Source: Muricoccus nepalensis (GTDB taxonomy: Bacteria; Pseudomonadota; Alphaproteobacteria; Acetobacterales; Acetobacteraceae). From it: a DNA stretch of 64,000 nt. The position numbers were made by a program, and so were the translations under genes. The notes under the pieces are model-generated. The model saw only the letters and a list, made by a program, of their open reading frames with translations, was not told the origin of the DNA and searched no databases. The stretch lies in the NCBI RefSeq assembly GCF_006438825.1, contig NZ_RCZP01000019.1, positions 1 to 64,000 on the forward strand, given 5' to 3'. Below are positions 49,998 to 59,183 of this stretch, piece after piece. How positions within the stretch are numbered: position 1 is the stretch's first letter; every line of letters starts with the position of its first letter.

Positions 49998-51581
49998 TCA
50001 GGCCCGCTTGAGGTTCCAGAAGATCGCGAAGCCCGGCACGCGGTCCCGCAGGTCGCGCCGGATCGCGGTCAGGGACTTGTAGGAACCGACGGGGATGTAG
50101 GGCAGCTCGTCCATCGCGACCCGCTGCATCTCGCGCGCGATCCGCTGCTGCTCGGGCAGGTCGGGGGCCACGAACCAGGCGTCGCGCAGGGTCTCGAGCG
50201 CCGGGATGTCCGGCCAGCCCGGCCAGGCGCTGGTCCCGTTCCCGCGCAGCGGAAAATGCGCCGAGGGGTCCACGAAGTCGAAGGAGGAGAAGGAGGTGAG
50301 GATGATGCTCCAGCCCCCCTTGTCCAGCGGCTCGCGGCTCGTCCGGCGCTGCACCGTCGTGCCCCAGTCCGTCAGCACGATGTCCGCGTTGAAGCCGAGG
50401 CGCCGGACGAGGTCGGCGCAGACCTGCGTCATCGCGGCCGGGGCCAGGATGTCGGTCGGCCCGACGAGGCGCATCGGCTGGTTCGTGTAGCCGGCCTCCC
50501 GCATCAGCGCCTTCGCGCGGTCGAGGCTGCGTGGGCCGGACAGCGCCTCCAGGCCCACCTCGTTCGCGAGCGGCGTGCCCGGCGTGAAGACCCCGGCCCT
50601 CTCCCACAGCCCCGGCTCCGTGCCGACGATGGCCTGCATGAAGTCCGCCTGGTCGATCGCCGGCAGCAGGGCCTGGCGCATCCGCTTGCTGTCGAACGGC
50701 GCGTGCAGGTGGTTGAAGCGGAGGATGCCCGTCAGCGGCAGCGGGTCGATCGCCTCAATCGCCAGTGCCCGGTTACGGCGGAGCAGGGTCTGCAACTCCG
50801 GCGGCGGCTGCTCGAACCAGTCGATCTCGCCGTTCTGGAGCGCGGCCGCGGCCGTGGAGGCGTCGGTGATGATCTGCCACTCGACCCGGTCGAAATGGGC
50901 GCTCTTCGGCCCTGCGGTCAGGCTCGGCACGCCCGCGGTCGTCGGGCTGTAGTCCGGGTTGCGCTCGTAGACCACGAGGCTGCCCGAGTTGAACTCGTCC
51001 CGCTTGAAGCGGAAGGGCCCGCTGCCCGTGCTGTCGCGGATCTGCTGGAAGGCATCGGTCTGCGCGATCCGCTCCGGCATGATGAAGGCCGGGCTGTTGC
51101 TGACCTGGGCCAGGGCGGGCAGCAGGAAGGGGAAGGGCCGCTTGAGGCGGAACTGGAGGCGGCGGTCGTCGAGGGCGGAGAGGTCGTCGACGAACTCCGC
51201 CAGCTTCTGGCCGGAGGGCGAGCGCTTCATCCAGCGCCGCAGGCTCGCCACCGCGTCCGCCGCGCGCACCGGCTCCCCGTCGTGGAACTTCGGGCCGGCG
51301 CGGAGCGTGATGGTCACGCGCCGGCCGTCCTCCTCGACGGCATGCCCCTCAGCGAGCTGCGGCTGCGGGCGGAAGCCCGCGTCCATGCCGTAGAGGTTGT
51401 CGTAGACCATGTACCCGTGGTTGCGGGTGATGTTCGCCGTGGTCCAGATCGGGTCGAGGCTCGTCAGGTTCGCCTGCGGCACCATCCGCAGGACCCGCGA
51501 CCCCGAGGGCTGCGCGAGGGCGGGCATGGCCGGGCCGAGGGCCGCGGCGGCGGCCCCCAGGACGTGACGGCGGCGGATCAT
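49998..51581 (-). CDS. ABC transporter periplasmic binding protein 2 (SBP_bac_5)
   Basis: 527 residues. Signal MIRRRHVLGAAAAALG with cleavage near ALAQP. Clear paralogue of the flanking two: MVPQANLTSLDPIWTT, PKFHDGEPVRAADAVASLRRWM and LLRRNRALAIEAIDPLP. The pocket residues differ from the neighbours, so solute range may differ. Confidence 0.92.
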   Translation of the reverse strand: MIRRRHVLGAAAAALGPAMPALAQPSGSRVLRMVPQANLTSLDPIWTTANITRNHGYMVYDNLYGMDAGFRPQPQLAEGHAVEEDGRRVTITLRAGPKFHDGEPVRAADAVASLRRWMKRSPSGQKLAEFVDDLSALDDRRLQFRLKRPFPFLLPALAQVSNSPAFIMPERIAQTDAFQQIRDSTGSGPFRFKRDEFNSGSLVVYERNPDYSPTTAGVPSLTAGPKSAHFDRVEWQIITDASTAAAALQNGEIDWFEQPPPELQTLLRRNRALAIEAIDPLPLTGILRFNHLHAPFDSKRMRQALLPAIDQADFMQAIVGTEPGLWERAGVFTPGTPLANEVGLEALSGPRSLDRAKALMREAGYTNQPMRLVGPTDILAPAAMTQVCADLVRRLGFNADIVLTDWGTTVQRRTSREPLDKGGWSIILTSFSSFDFVDPSAHFPLRGNGTSAWPGWPDIPALETLRDAWFVAPDLPEQQRIAREMQRVAMDELPYIPVGSYKSLTAIRRDLRDRVPGFAIFWNLKRA

Positions 51582-51616
51582 GGCACCTGCTCCCCTCTCA
51601 ACCCGTGAAAGCCACC

Positions 51617-51648
51617 GGCGCGGGGCGTCCCGGCGGGCGCCCCGCGCC
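51617..51648. other. Perfect 11-bp stem-loop between binding-protein genes
   Basis: GGCGCGGGGCG-10 bases-CGCCCCGCGCC, between the stop of binding protein 3 and the start of binding protein 2. On the - strand it is followed by GGTGGCTTTCAC with only a weak U-run. It is placed to protect or partly terminate the upstream message, as in other transporter operons that overproduce a binding protein. Confidence 0.55.
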
Positions 51649-51653
51649 GCGGG

Positions 51654-53285
51654 TCAGCTCTTCTGCACGCTCCAGAACATCGGGAAGCCCTTCGGCACGC
51701 CCGACAGGCCGCGGCGGTAGGCGGTGGCCTGGAAGTACTGCCCGAGCGGCAGGTAGGGCACCTCCTGGAAGGCCTCTGCCTGCACCTCGCGCGCCACCTT
51801 CTTCTGGCCGTCGAGGTCAGGCGCGTCGAGCCAGGCGTTCCGCAGCTCCTCCATCTTCGGCATCGTCGGCCAGCCGAACCAGGCGTTGGTGCCGGTGCCG
51901 CGCAGCGCCTGGCTGACGCCGGGGTTGAAGACGTCGAGCCCGGCGAAGAAGGTGAAGAACATGCTCCAGCCGCCCCGCTCCGGCGCCTCGCGCGAGGCGC
52001 GGCGCTGCACGACGCTGCCCCAGTCCGTCGAGACGAACTCCACGTTCATCCCGCACTTTGTCAGCATGTCGTTGCCGACCTGGGCGAGGGCGTTGAGCGA
52101 GGGGAAGTCGGAGGCGGCGATGACCACGACCTTCTCGCCCTTGTAGCCGGCGGCGGCGAGGTCGCGCTTGACCTTCTCGTAGTCGCGCGGCGTGCCCAGC
52201 GCCTCGAGCCCGGCGTCGCTCGCCATCGGCGTGCCCGGCGGGAAGAAGCCGATGTTGTCCTTCCAGAGGGATCGGTCGGTGCCGATCACCGCCGTCATGA
52301 AGTCGCCCTGCACGACGGCGCCGAGCAGGGCGCGGCGGATCGCGGGGTTGTTGAAGGGCGGGTGCAGGTGGTTGAAGCGGGCGAGCGCGCAGAGCCCCGT
52401 CGGGTCCGGGATCTCCATCACCACGTTGCGGTTGCGCCGGAGCGTCGGCTGCAGGTCCGCCGTCGGCTGCTCCCACCAGTCCATCTCGCCGTTGGCGAGC
52501 GCGTTGGCGGCGGTGGAGGCGTCGGGGATGACGTTCCACTCCACGCGGTCGAGGTGCACGCGCTTGGGCCCCGCCGTCCAGCTCGGCGTGCCGTCCGCGC
52601 GCGGCGCGTAGTCGGCGAAGCGCTCGTAGACGACCTTCGCCCCGGGCACGCGCTCGTTCGCGACGTAGCGGAAGGGGCCGCTGCCGATCATCTCGCGGAT
52701 GGCGGTGTTCGGGTCGGTCTGCGCGATCCGCTCGGGCATGATGAAGCAGACGGGCGTGCTCGGCTTGCCGAGCGCGGAGAAGAGCAGCGGGAAGGACTGC
52801 TTGAGGCGGAGGACGATCGTGCGGTCGTCCGGCGCCTCCATGGCGTCCGTCCGGGCGAGCAACACCTGCCCGAGCGCGTCGCGCACCGCCCAGCGGCGGA
52901 TGGAGGCGATGGCGTCGCGCGCCCGCACCGGCTCGCCGTCGTGGAACTTGAGGCCCGGCCGCAGGCGGATCGTGACGCGCTTGCCGTCCTCCTCCACCGC
53001 GTGCCCCTCGGCCATCTGCGGCTGCGGGTTGAAGTCCTCGTCGAAGCCGTAGAGCGTGTCCCAGACGAGGTAGCCGTGGTGGCGCGTGACGTAGGCGGTG
53101 GTGATGATCGGGTCGAGCACCGTCACGTCCGACTGCGGGATGAAGCGCAGCACGCGCGAGCCCGCGGCCTGGGCCAGGGCGGGGCGCGACAGGCCGAGGG
53201 GCCCCGCGCCGCCCAGGGCTCCGCCGAGGGCCAGGCCGGCCCCGCCGGCGAGGAAGTGGCGACGATCCGTGGCCATCTGCTGCAT
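51654..53285 (-). CDS. ABC transporter periplasmic binding protein 3 (SBP_bac_5)
   Basis: 543 residues from ATG 53285, chosen because GGAAGG lies just upstream; a second ATG at 53276 has none. Twin-arginine-type signal (TDRRHFLAGG), cleavage near ALAQA. Body as in the other two: FIPQSDVTVLDPIITT, LKFHDGEPVRARDAIASIRRWA, LRRNRNVVMEIPD. First gene of the transporter operon. Confidence 0.93.
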   Translation of the reverse strand: MQQMATDRRHFLAGGAGLALGGALGGAGPLGLSRPALAQAAGSRVLRFIPQSDVTVLDPIITTAYVTRHHGYLVWDTLYGFDEDFNPQPQMAEGHAVEEDGKRVTIRLRPGLKFHDGEPVRARDAIASIRRWAVRDALGQVLLARTDAMEAPDDRTIVLRLKQSFPLLFSALGKPSTPVCFIMPERIAQTDPNTAIREMIGSGPFRYVANERVPGAKVVYERFADYAPRADGTPSWTAGPKRVHLDRVEWNVIPDASTAANALANGEMDWWEQPTADLQPTLRRNRNVVMEIPDPTGLCALARFNHLHPPFNNPAIRRALLGAVVQGDFMTAVIGTDRSLWKDNIGFFPPGTPMASDAGLEALGTPRDYEKVKRDLAAAGYKGEKVVVIAASDFPSLNALAQVGNDMLTKCGMNVEFVSTDWGSVVQRRASREAPERGGWSMFFTFFAGLDVFNPGVSQALRGTGTNAWFGWPTMPKMEELRNAWLDAPDLDGQKKVAREVQAEAFQEVPYLPLGQYFQATAYRRGLSGVPKGFPMFWSVQKS

Positions 53286-53447
53286 CGTTCCTTCCGGGTG
53301 TGTGGCGCGAAGGGGAGCCCAGCCGCGCAGCGGGCGCAAGCCCCGCCGTTCCGGCCGGCGCCCCCTGCCCCGCCCCGGCCTCCCGCCTGGGCGAGCACCC
53401 CATCCGCGCCCTTCACGGGCCGGGTCCCAGCGGGTAGGACGCGGCCG

Positions 53448-53900
53448 ATGCCTCCCTCCACCGCCTGGCACCAGCGCCTGCCCGCGCCGCGCCGCGCCCT
53501 CGCCGCCCAGTTCCTCCGCTTCGGCGCGGTGGGCACGGCGGGCTTCGTCGTGGACACGGCGGTGCTCTACGCGGCCCTCGCCGCGGGCGCCGGGCTCTAC
53601 GGCGGCCGGGTGCTGTCCTACCTCGCGGCGGCGAGCTCGAACTGGGCGCTCAACCGCGCCTGGACCTTCCGCGCGGCCGCGCGCCCCGCAACGGGGCGCC
53701 GGGCGGCGGCGCGCCAGTGGGCGCTGTTCCTGCTGGTGAACCTGCTCGGCTTCGCGCTGAACTACAGCACCTACGCGCTGCTCGTCGCGAACGTCCCGCT
53801 CGTTACCGCGCACCCCGTCATCGGCGTCGCGGCCGGGTCGCTGGCGGGGCTCTCGGGGAACTTCCTCCTGTCGCGCCGCTTCGTCTTCGGGGGCGCATGA
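53448..53900 (+). CDS. GtrA-family membrane protein
   Basis: 150 residues with four hydrophobic helices. FLRFGAVGTAGFVVDTAVLYAAL and the ending GNFLLSRRFVF are typical of GtrA. These proteins help move undecaprenyl-linked sugars or flip lipid-linked glucose across the membrane. Its stop overlaps the glycosyltransferase start by ATGA, a common pairing. Confidence 0.9.
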   Translation: MPPSTAWHQRLPAPRRALAAQFLRFGAVGTAGFVVDTAVLYAALAAGAGLYGGRVLSYLAAASSNWALNRAWTFRAAARPATGRRAAARQWALFLLVNLLGFALNYSTYALLVANVPLVTAHPVIGVAAGSLAGLSGNFLLSRRFVFGGA

Positions 53901-54865
53901 GCGGGCCGCGCGTCGCCGTTCTGGTGCCCTGCCACAACGAGGCGGTGGCGATCGCCGGCGTCGTCGCCGGCTTCCGCGCTGCCCTGCCCGGCGCCACGGT
54001 CTATGTCTACGACAACAACTCCACCGACGGGACGCCCGAGCGGGCCGCCGAGGCCGGCGCGGTCGTGCGCCGGGAGAGCCAGCAGGGCAAGGGCAACGTC
54101 GTCCGCCGCATGTTCGCCGACATCGAGGCGGAGGCCTACCTCCTCGTCGACGGGGACGGCACCTACGACCCGGCCGACGCCCCCGCCATGGTCGCGGCCC
54201 TCTTCGGGGAGCGCCTCGACATGGTCACGGGGGTTCGCGTGACCGAGGCGGCGGCCGCCTACCGCGCCGGCCACCGGCTCGGCAACCGCGTGCTCACGGG
54301 CGTGGTCCGCTACGTCTTCGGAGACCGGGTCACGGACATGCTCTCCGGCTACCGCTGCTTCTCCCGCCGCTTCGTGAAGTCCTTCCCGGGCATCGCCGAG
54401 GGCTTCGAGACCGAGACGGAGTTCACCGTCCACGCCCTGGAGCTCCGCCTGCCGGTCGGCGAGATCCGCACGGCCTACCGGGAGCGGCCGGCGGGCTCGG
54501 CCTCCAAGCTCCGCACCTACTACGACGGCTACCGGATCCTCCGGATGATCCTGGCGCTCGTCCAGCGGGAGCGCCCGCGCCTCTTCTTCGGAAGCGCCGC
54601 CCTGGTGCTCGGCGTGGCGTCCCTTGCGCTTTTCCTGCCGGTCCTGGAAACCTTCCTCGAGACCGGCCTCGTGCCGCGCCTGCCGAGCTTCGTGGCCTCG
54701 GGGATGATGATGAGCCTCGCCCTCGTCTCGGTTGCCTGCGGGCTCGTCCTCGACACCGTCACCCGTGGGCGGATCGAGGCGAAGCGCCTCGCCTACCTCG
54801 CCCTTCCCGGACCTGTTCTTTCTGGGGACAATTCACTACCGTATCATCACAACACGTCCGGTTAA
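53897..54865 (+). CDS. Family 2 glycosyltransferase (DPM1/ArnC-like)
   Basis: 322 residues. GT-A fold: VAVLVPCHNEAVAIAGVV, YVYDNNSTDGT, LLVDGDGTYDP with the metal Asp residues, and VTDMLSGYRCFSRRFVKSFP. Two C-terminal membrane helices (about 227-255 and 258-290). It makes a prenyl-phosphate sugar for envelope glycans, together with GtrA. The last 18 codons (after YLALPGP) are AT-richer and look non-coding, so the natural stop may have been lost. Confidence 0.9.
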   Translation: MSGPRVAVLVPCHNEAVAIAGVVAGFRAALPGATVYVYDNNSTDGTPERAAEAGAVVRRESQQGKGNVVRRMFADIEAEAYLLVDGDGTYDPADAPAMVAALFGERLDMVTGVRVTEAAAAYRAGHRLGNRVLTGVVRYVFGDRVTDMLSGYRCFSRRFVKSFPGIAEGFETETEFTVHALELRLPVGEIRTAYRERPAGSASKLRTYYDGYRILRMILALVQRERPRLFFGSAALVLGVASLALFLPVLETFLETGLVPRLPSFVASGMMMSLALVSVACGLVLDTVTRGRIEAKRLAYLALPGPVLSGDNSLPYHHNTSG

Positions 54866-54945
54866 CTTTTTTGGCTCACCATTTTGTGTAATCACATGCT
54901 ATCCCGAACCGCGGCGACGCCGGGCCCGGGGGCCGGGTGGAGCCG
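54866..54945. promoter_or_regulatory. AT-rich promoter-like region before the type I secretion genes
   Basis: TTTTTTGGCTCACCATTTTG and ACATGCTATCCC stand out against the GC-rich surroundings. A promoter for the secretion ATPase is likely here; spacing of the best -35/-10 match (TTGGCT, TGCTAT) is 20 bases, so it is unproven. Confidence 0.45.
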
Positions 54946-56688
54946 ATGACGGAGAAACGAACGATGGCCCTTCCGGCTCCGCGGGCGGACGTGCTCGCCC
55001 GCGCCCTGGCGACGTGCCGCACCCAGTTTGCGATGGTCGGCGTGTTCAGCCTCGTCGTGAACCTCCTGCAGCTCACCGTGTCCCTCTACATGATGCAGGT
55101 GTTCGACCGGGTGCTCGCCACCCGCAGCATCGACACCCTTCTCTGGCTTACCCTCGTCGCCGTCTCGGCCATCGGGCTGCTCGCCCTGCTGGAGGGGGTG
55201 CGCTCGCAGGTGATGCAGCGCGTGGCGCTGTGGACCGAGAGCCGCGTCGCGCCCGAGGGCTTCGCCCGCGCGCTCGAGGCGACCCTGCGCGGCCGGCCCT
55301 ACCGGATGGAGGCGCTGCGCGACCTCGGCACCTGCCGCGCCTGGCTGTCGGGCGCGGGGGCGCTCACCCTCTACGACGTGCCCTGGGTTCCGATCTACCT
55401 CGGGGTCATCTTCCTCCTGAACCCCCTGCTCGGCTGGATCGCCACCGGCGGGGCCGCCATCCTCTTTGGCCTGGCCCTCCTGACGGAGCTCGCGACCGCC
55501 GCGCCGCTGCGCGAGGCGAACACCGCCGCCATGATCTCCCAGCGCCGGGCGGACGCCATCGCCCGCAACGCGGAGGCGGCGGACGCCATGGGCATGGTCC
55601 CGGCGCTGCTGCGCCTCTGGCAGCAGGGCGTCGCCCAGGCGACTCCCCTCCAGCAGGCCGCCGCCGACCGCGCGGCACTGCTCTCCTCCATCACCAAGTT
55701 CGTCCGCCTCGCGGTGCAGATCGCCGTGCTCGGCGTCGGCGCCTGGCTGACGCTGCGCCAGCAGATGACCTCGGGCGCCGCGATCGCGGGCTCCATCATC
55801 ATGGGCCGCGCCCTGGCCCCGGTGGAGCAGCTCATCGGCGGCTGGAAGGGGCTCGTCCAGGCCCGCCAGTCCATCCGGCGGCTCCGCGCCTTCCTCGCCC
55901 AGCCGCGCCTGCGGCCCGAGGCGGAGCCCCTGCCCGCCCCCGCCGGCCGCCTCTCGGCCGAGCGCCTGAGCTGGGCGCCGCCCGGCCAGGCCACGCCCTT
56001 CATCAAGGGCGTCACCTTCGCGCTCGAGCCCGGGGAGAGCCTCGGGATCATCGGGCCCTCCGGCTCCGGCAAGACGACCCTGCTGCGCCTGCTGGCCGGG
56101 ACCCTCGCGCCGCTGGCCGGGCATTCCCGCCTCGACGGCGCGGACCTCGCGACCTGGCCGCGGGAGGACCTCGGCCGGTACATCGGCTACCTGCCGCAGG
56201 ACGTGGAGCTCTTTGAGGGCACCGTGTTCCGCAACATCGCCCGCCTGCAGCCCGACGCCTCGCCCGAGGTCGTGCACCGCGCGGCGCGCCTCGCCGGCTG
56301 CCACGAGGCCATCCTGCGCCTGCCGCAGGGCTACGAGACCGAGATCGCCGAGACCGCGCTCTCGGGCGGGCAGCGCCAGATGGTGGGCCTCGCCCGCGCC
56401 CTCTACGGCGACCCGCGTCTCGTGATCCTCGACGAGCCCGACAGCAGCCTCGACGGCGACGCCGAGGCGCGGCTGCTCGAGGGCCTGTCCGGCCTGAAGG
56501 CGATCGGGGCGACGGTGGTCCTCGTCAGCCACCGTCCCTCCCTCGTGCAGGGCGTCGACAAGGTGCTGGTGATGCGGGACGGCGCGGCCGAGCTGTTCGG
56601 CCCCCGCGCCGACGTGATGAGCCGCCTCGGCGTCCGCGCCGTGCCCAAGCCCCGCGCCCCCGCCACCCTTCCGGGAGAAGCCGCATGA
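54946..56688 (+). CDS. Type I secretion ABC transporter ATPase/permease (PrtD-like)
   Basis: 580 residues from ATG 54946 (GTG 54937 and ATG 54964 are possible). Membrane domain with about five helices and the DVPWVPIYLGVIFLLNPLLG segment typical of PrtD. ATPase domain with GPSGSGKTTLLRLLAG, QDVELFEGTV, LSGGQRQMVGLARAL and LVILDEPDSSLD. It drives protein export from the cytosol to the outside in one step with HlyD and TolC. Overlaps the next gene by ATGA. Confidence 0.93.
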   Translation: MTEKRTMALPAPRADVLARALATCRTQFAMVGVFSLVVNLLQLTVSLYMMQVFDRVLATRSIDTLLWLTLVAVSAIGLLALLEGVRSQVMQRVALWTESRVAPEGFARALEATLRGRPYRMEALRDLGTCRAWLSGAGALTLYDVPWVPIYLGVIFLLNPLLGWIATGGAAILFGLALLTELATAAPLREANTAAMISQRRADAIARNAEAADAMGMVPALLRLWQQGVAQATPLQQAAADRAALLSSITKFVRLAVQIAVLGVGAWLTLRQQMTSGAAIAGSIIMGRALAPVEQLIGGWKGLVQARQSIRRLRAFLAQPRLRPEAEPLPAPAGRLSAERLSWAPPGQATPFIKGVTFALEPGESLGIIGPSGSGKTTLLRLLAGTLAPLAGHSRLDGADLATWPREDLGRYIGYLPQDVELFEGTVFRNIARLQPDASPEVVHRAARLAGCHEAILRLPQGYETEIAETALSGGQRQMVGLARALYGDPRLVILDEPDSSLDGDAEARLLEGLSGLKAIGATVVLVSHRPSLVQGVDKVLVMRDGAAELFGPRADVMSRLGVRAVPKPRAPATLPGEAA

Positions 56689-58055
56689 GCCTCGCCACCC
56701 TCCAGCCGGCGAATGTCCCCGCGGCCATCCCGGCCGGCTACGCGCCCCGCCCGCCGCTCGTCATCGACATGCCGCGCCCGCAGACCCGGGGCCCCGTCGT
56801 GCTGGGCTTCCTCGCGCTGCTGGCCTTCGGCGGCGGCCTGACGGCCTTCTCCGTGCTCGTCCCCCTCAGCGAGGCCGCCATCGCCCCGGGCACGATCAAG
56901 GCCGAGGGCAGCCGCCGCACGATCGCCCATCTCGAGGGCGGCATCGTGCGCGAGATCCTCGTCCGCGACGGCGACACCGTGCGGGCGGGCCAGCCGCTGC
57001 TCCGCCTCGACGACATCCAGGCCGCGACCGGGCGCGAGGCGCTGCGGGCGCAGCGCTGGGCCCTGCTGGCGCAGGACAGCCGCATCGCGGCCGAGATCGC
57101 CGGCGCGAACGCCATCGCCTTCCCGCCGGAGCTGCTGCAATCGACCGAGCAGCGCGCCCAGGAGGCGATGGACGGCCAGCGCATCCTCTTCGCCTCCCGC
57201 CAGGCGAGCCTGCGGAGCCAGTTCCAGGTGCTGGAGCAGCGTATCCTGCAGTACCAGTCGGCCGGCGTCTCGGCCGAGGCGCAGATCCTGAGCCAGCGCC
57301 GGCAGCTCACGCTCCTCCAGCGCGAGGAGGCGGATGTCCGCGACCTCGTCCGCCAGGGGCTCGAGCGCATCCCGCGCCTGCTCGGCCTGCAGCGCCAGAT
57401 CGCCTCGGGCGACGGCTCCATCGCCGACCTCGTCTCCCAGCTCGACCGCTTCCGCGCCCAGGTGTCGGAGGCCCAGGCCCAGATCCGCCAGACCATGGAC
57501 CAGCGCCTGCAGGAGGTCTCCACCGAGGGCCGCGACGTCCGCGCCCGCCTCAACGACGTCGAGGAGAAGCTCCGCGCCGCCGACGACGTCTCCTCCCGCC
57601 GGGAGATCCTCGCGCCTGAGGACGGCACGGTCCTGAACGCGAAGTTCTTCAACCCCGGCGCCGTCGTCCGCCCCGGCGAGCCCGTGATGGAGCTGGTGCC
57701 CGCGCGCGACCGCTTGATCGCAGAGGTGCGGGTGGCGCCGACCGACATCGACATGGTCCACACCGGCCTGCTCGCCGAGGTCCGCCTGCCCGCCTTCAAG
57801 CAGCGGCTCGTCCCCTTCCTCAACGGCGAGGTGACCGTGGTCGCCGGCGACGTGACGGTCGAGGAGCGCACGATGCAGGAGTACTACAAGGTCCGCGTCT
57901 CCATCGACGAGGACCAGCTTTCCCGCCTGGAGGGCGTCTCCCTCCGCGCGGGCATGCCGGTCGAGGCGCAGATCCAGGTCGGCCAGCGCTCCTTCCTGCG
58001 CTACATGATCCAGCCCGTCCTCGATAGCTTCCACCGCGCCTTCCGCGAGCAGTAG
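56685..58055 (+). CDS. Type I secretion membrane fusion protein (HlyD/PrtE-like)
   Basis: 456 residues. One N-terminal membrane helix (about 42-66), then the barrel-sandwich half AHLEGGIVREILVRDGDTVRAGQPLLRLD, a long coiled coil (about 120-310), the second lipoyl half (REILAPEDGTVLNAKFFNPGAVVRPGEPVMELVP) and a beta barrel. It bridges PrtD to an outer-membrane TolC, which is not encoded here. Confidence 0.93.
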   Translation: MSLATLQPANVPAAIPAGYAPRPPLVIDMPRPQTRGPVVLGFLALLAFGGGLTAFSVLVPLSEAAIAPGTIKAEGSRRTIAHLEGGIVREILVRDGDTVRAGQPLLRLDDIQAATGREALRAQRWALLAQDSRIAAEIAGANAIAFPPELLQSTEQRAQEAMDGQRILFASRQASLRSQFQVLEQRILQYQSAGVSAEAQILSQRRQLTLLQREEADVRDLVRQGLERIPRLLGLQRQIASGDGSIADLVSQLDRFRAQVSEAQAQIRQTMDQRLQEVSTEGRDVRARLNDVEEKLRAADDVSSRREILAPEDGTVLNAKFFNPGAVVRPGEPVMELVPARDRLIAEVRVAPTDIDMVHTGLLAEVRLPAFKQRLVPFLNGEVTVVAGDVTVEERTMQEYYKVRVSIDEDQLSRLEGVSLRAGMPVEAQIQVGQRSFLRYMIQPVLDSFHRAFREQ

Positions 58056-58062
58056 AGCCAAG

Positions 58063-58338
58063 ATGCCCGAGATCCCCACCCTCTTCGCCGACGGCGTTCT
58101 CGAGGCGACGGTGCGCCACGGCGTGGCGCGCCTCACGCTCGCGGTGCAGGACGGCAACGGCAAGCCCTCCGCGACGGGGCTGCTCGTCGTGCCGCTCGCC
58201 CAGCTTCCCGCCATGGCCGGCTCCATCTCCCGCCTCATGCGGGAGGTCGAGGCCAAGGCGCGGGACGTCCAGGCCGCGGCCCAGGCGCCCGAGCCGGCCG
58301 CCCCGGAGGCCCCCGCGGCCTTCCGCTTCGGGGGCTGA
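58063..58338 (+). CDS. Small unknown protein behind secretion genes
   Basis: 91 residues, AT start with an AGAGCCAAG-type site seven bases after hlyD. Central hydrophobic strand pattern (GLLVVPLAQLPAMAG), Ala/Pro-rich tail. No RTX repeats. It overlaps mepA by one base. Family unknown; a conserved secretion-linked accessory is possible. Confidence 0.65.
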   Translation: MPEIPTLFADGVLEATVRHGVARLTLAVQDGNGKPSATGLLVVPLAQLPAMAGSISRLMREVEAKARDVQAAAQAPEPAAPEAPAAFRFGG

Positions 58339-59177
58339 TGCGCCCCCGCCGGCCGCTCGCCGCGGCGCTGCTGCTCCTCGCCGTCCACCATCCCGGAACC
58401 GCCCCGGCGCAGCCGGCCACGGCCTGGGCCGCCGCGCCCGGGCCGGCGCCCGGGCCGGTCCGGATCGTCGGCGGCACCTCGCTCGGCTGCATCCAGGGCG
58501 CCGAGGCCCTGCCGGCGGAGGGCCCGGGCTTCCAGGCCGTGCGGCTCTCGCGCAACCGGAACTGGGGCCATCCCGCGACCCTCCGGGCCGTCCAGGCCCT
58601 CGGCCAGCAGGCGCGCCGGGCCGGGCTGCCGGACCTCTGGATCGGCGACATGGGGCAGCCGCGCGGCGGCCCGCTCCCCTACGGCCACGCGAGCCACCAG
58701 GCCGGGCTCGACGTCGACGTCTGGCTCGACCTCTCGCCGAAGCCCCGCGTGCCCGCCGCGGCGCGCGAGAGCATCCCCGAGGTTTGCCTCGTCCTCCCCG
58801 ACCAGTCCGCCGCGGATCCCCGCCTCTTCACCGAGGCGCACGCGCGGCTCATCCGCCTCGCGGCCGAGCTGCCGGGGGTGGACCGGGTGCTCGTGAACCA
58901 CGGCATCAAGCGCAGCCTCTGCGCCGCCCACGCGGGCGAACCCTGGCTCCGGCTGGTCCGCCCCTGGCGGGGGCATGACAGCCACATGCACGTCCGCCTC
59001 CGTTGCCCCCCGGGCTCGCCGGATTGCCAGGAGTTGCCGCCGCCGCCCGCCGGCGACGGCTGCGACGCGAGCCTTGCCTGGTGGCTCACTCCGGAGGCGC
59101 GGCAGCCGCCGCGAGGGGGCGGGGGCGCCGCGCCGCGGATGCCCGCCGCCTGCGCCGGGATCCTCAACGCGCGCTGA
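58338..59177 (+). CDS. mepA: Penicillin-insensitive murein endopeptidase MepA
   Basis: 279 residues with a signal peptide. LAS-type zinc peptidase marks: NWGHPAT, GDMGQPRGGPLPYGHASHQAGLDVDVWL (His, Asp ligands) and GHDSHMHVRL. Conserved Cys residues in SLGC, CLVL and CDASLAWW. It cleaves D-Ala-meso-DAP crosslinks in peptidoglycan. The coding start shares a base with the previous stop. Confidence 0.94.
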   Translation: MRPRRPLAAALLLLAVHHPGTAPAQPATAWAAAPGPAPGPVRIVGGTSLGCIQGAEALPAEGPGFQAVRLSRNRNWGHPATLRAVQALGQQARRAGLPDLWIGDMGQPRGGPLPYGHASHQAGLDVDVWLDLSPKPRVPAAARESIPEVCLVLPDQSAADPRLFTEAHARLIRLAAELPGVDRVLVNHGIKRSLCAAHAGEPWLRLVRPWRGHDSHMHVRLRCPPGSPDCQELPPPPAGDGCDASLAWWLTPEARQPPRGGGGAAPRMPAACAGILNAR

Positions 59178-59183
59178 GCGGCC

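Noticed and set aside
56403-58991. 862-codon open frame on the - strand opposite the secretion genes
   Set aside because: Antisense shadow without motifs; the + strand encodes HlyD and MepA with recognisable residues.
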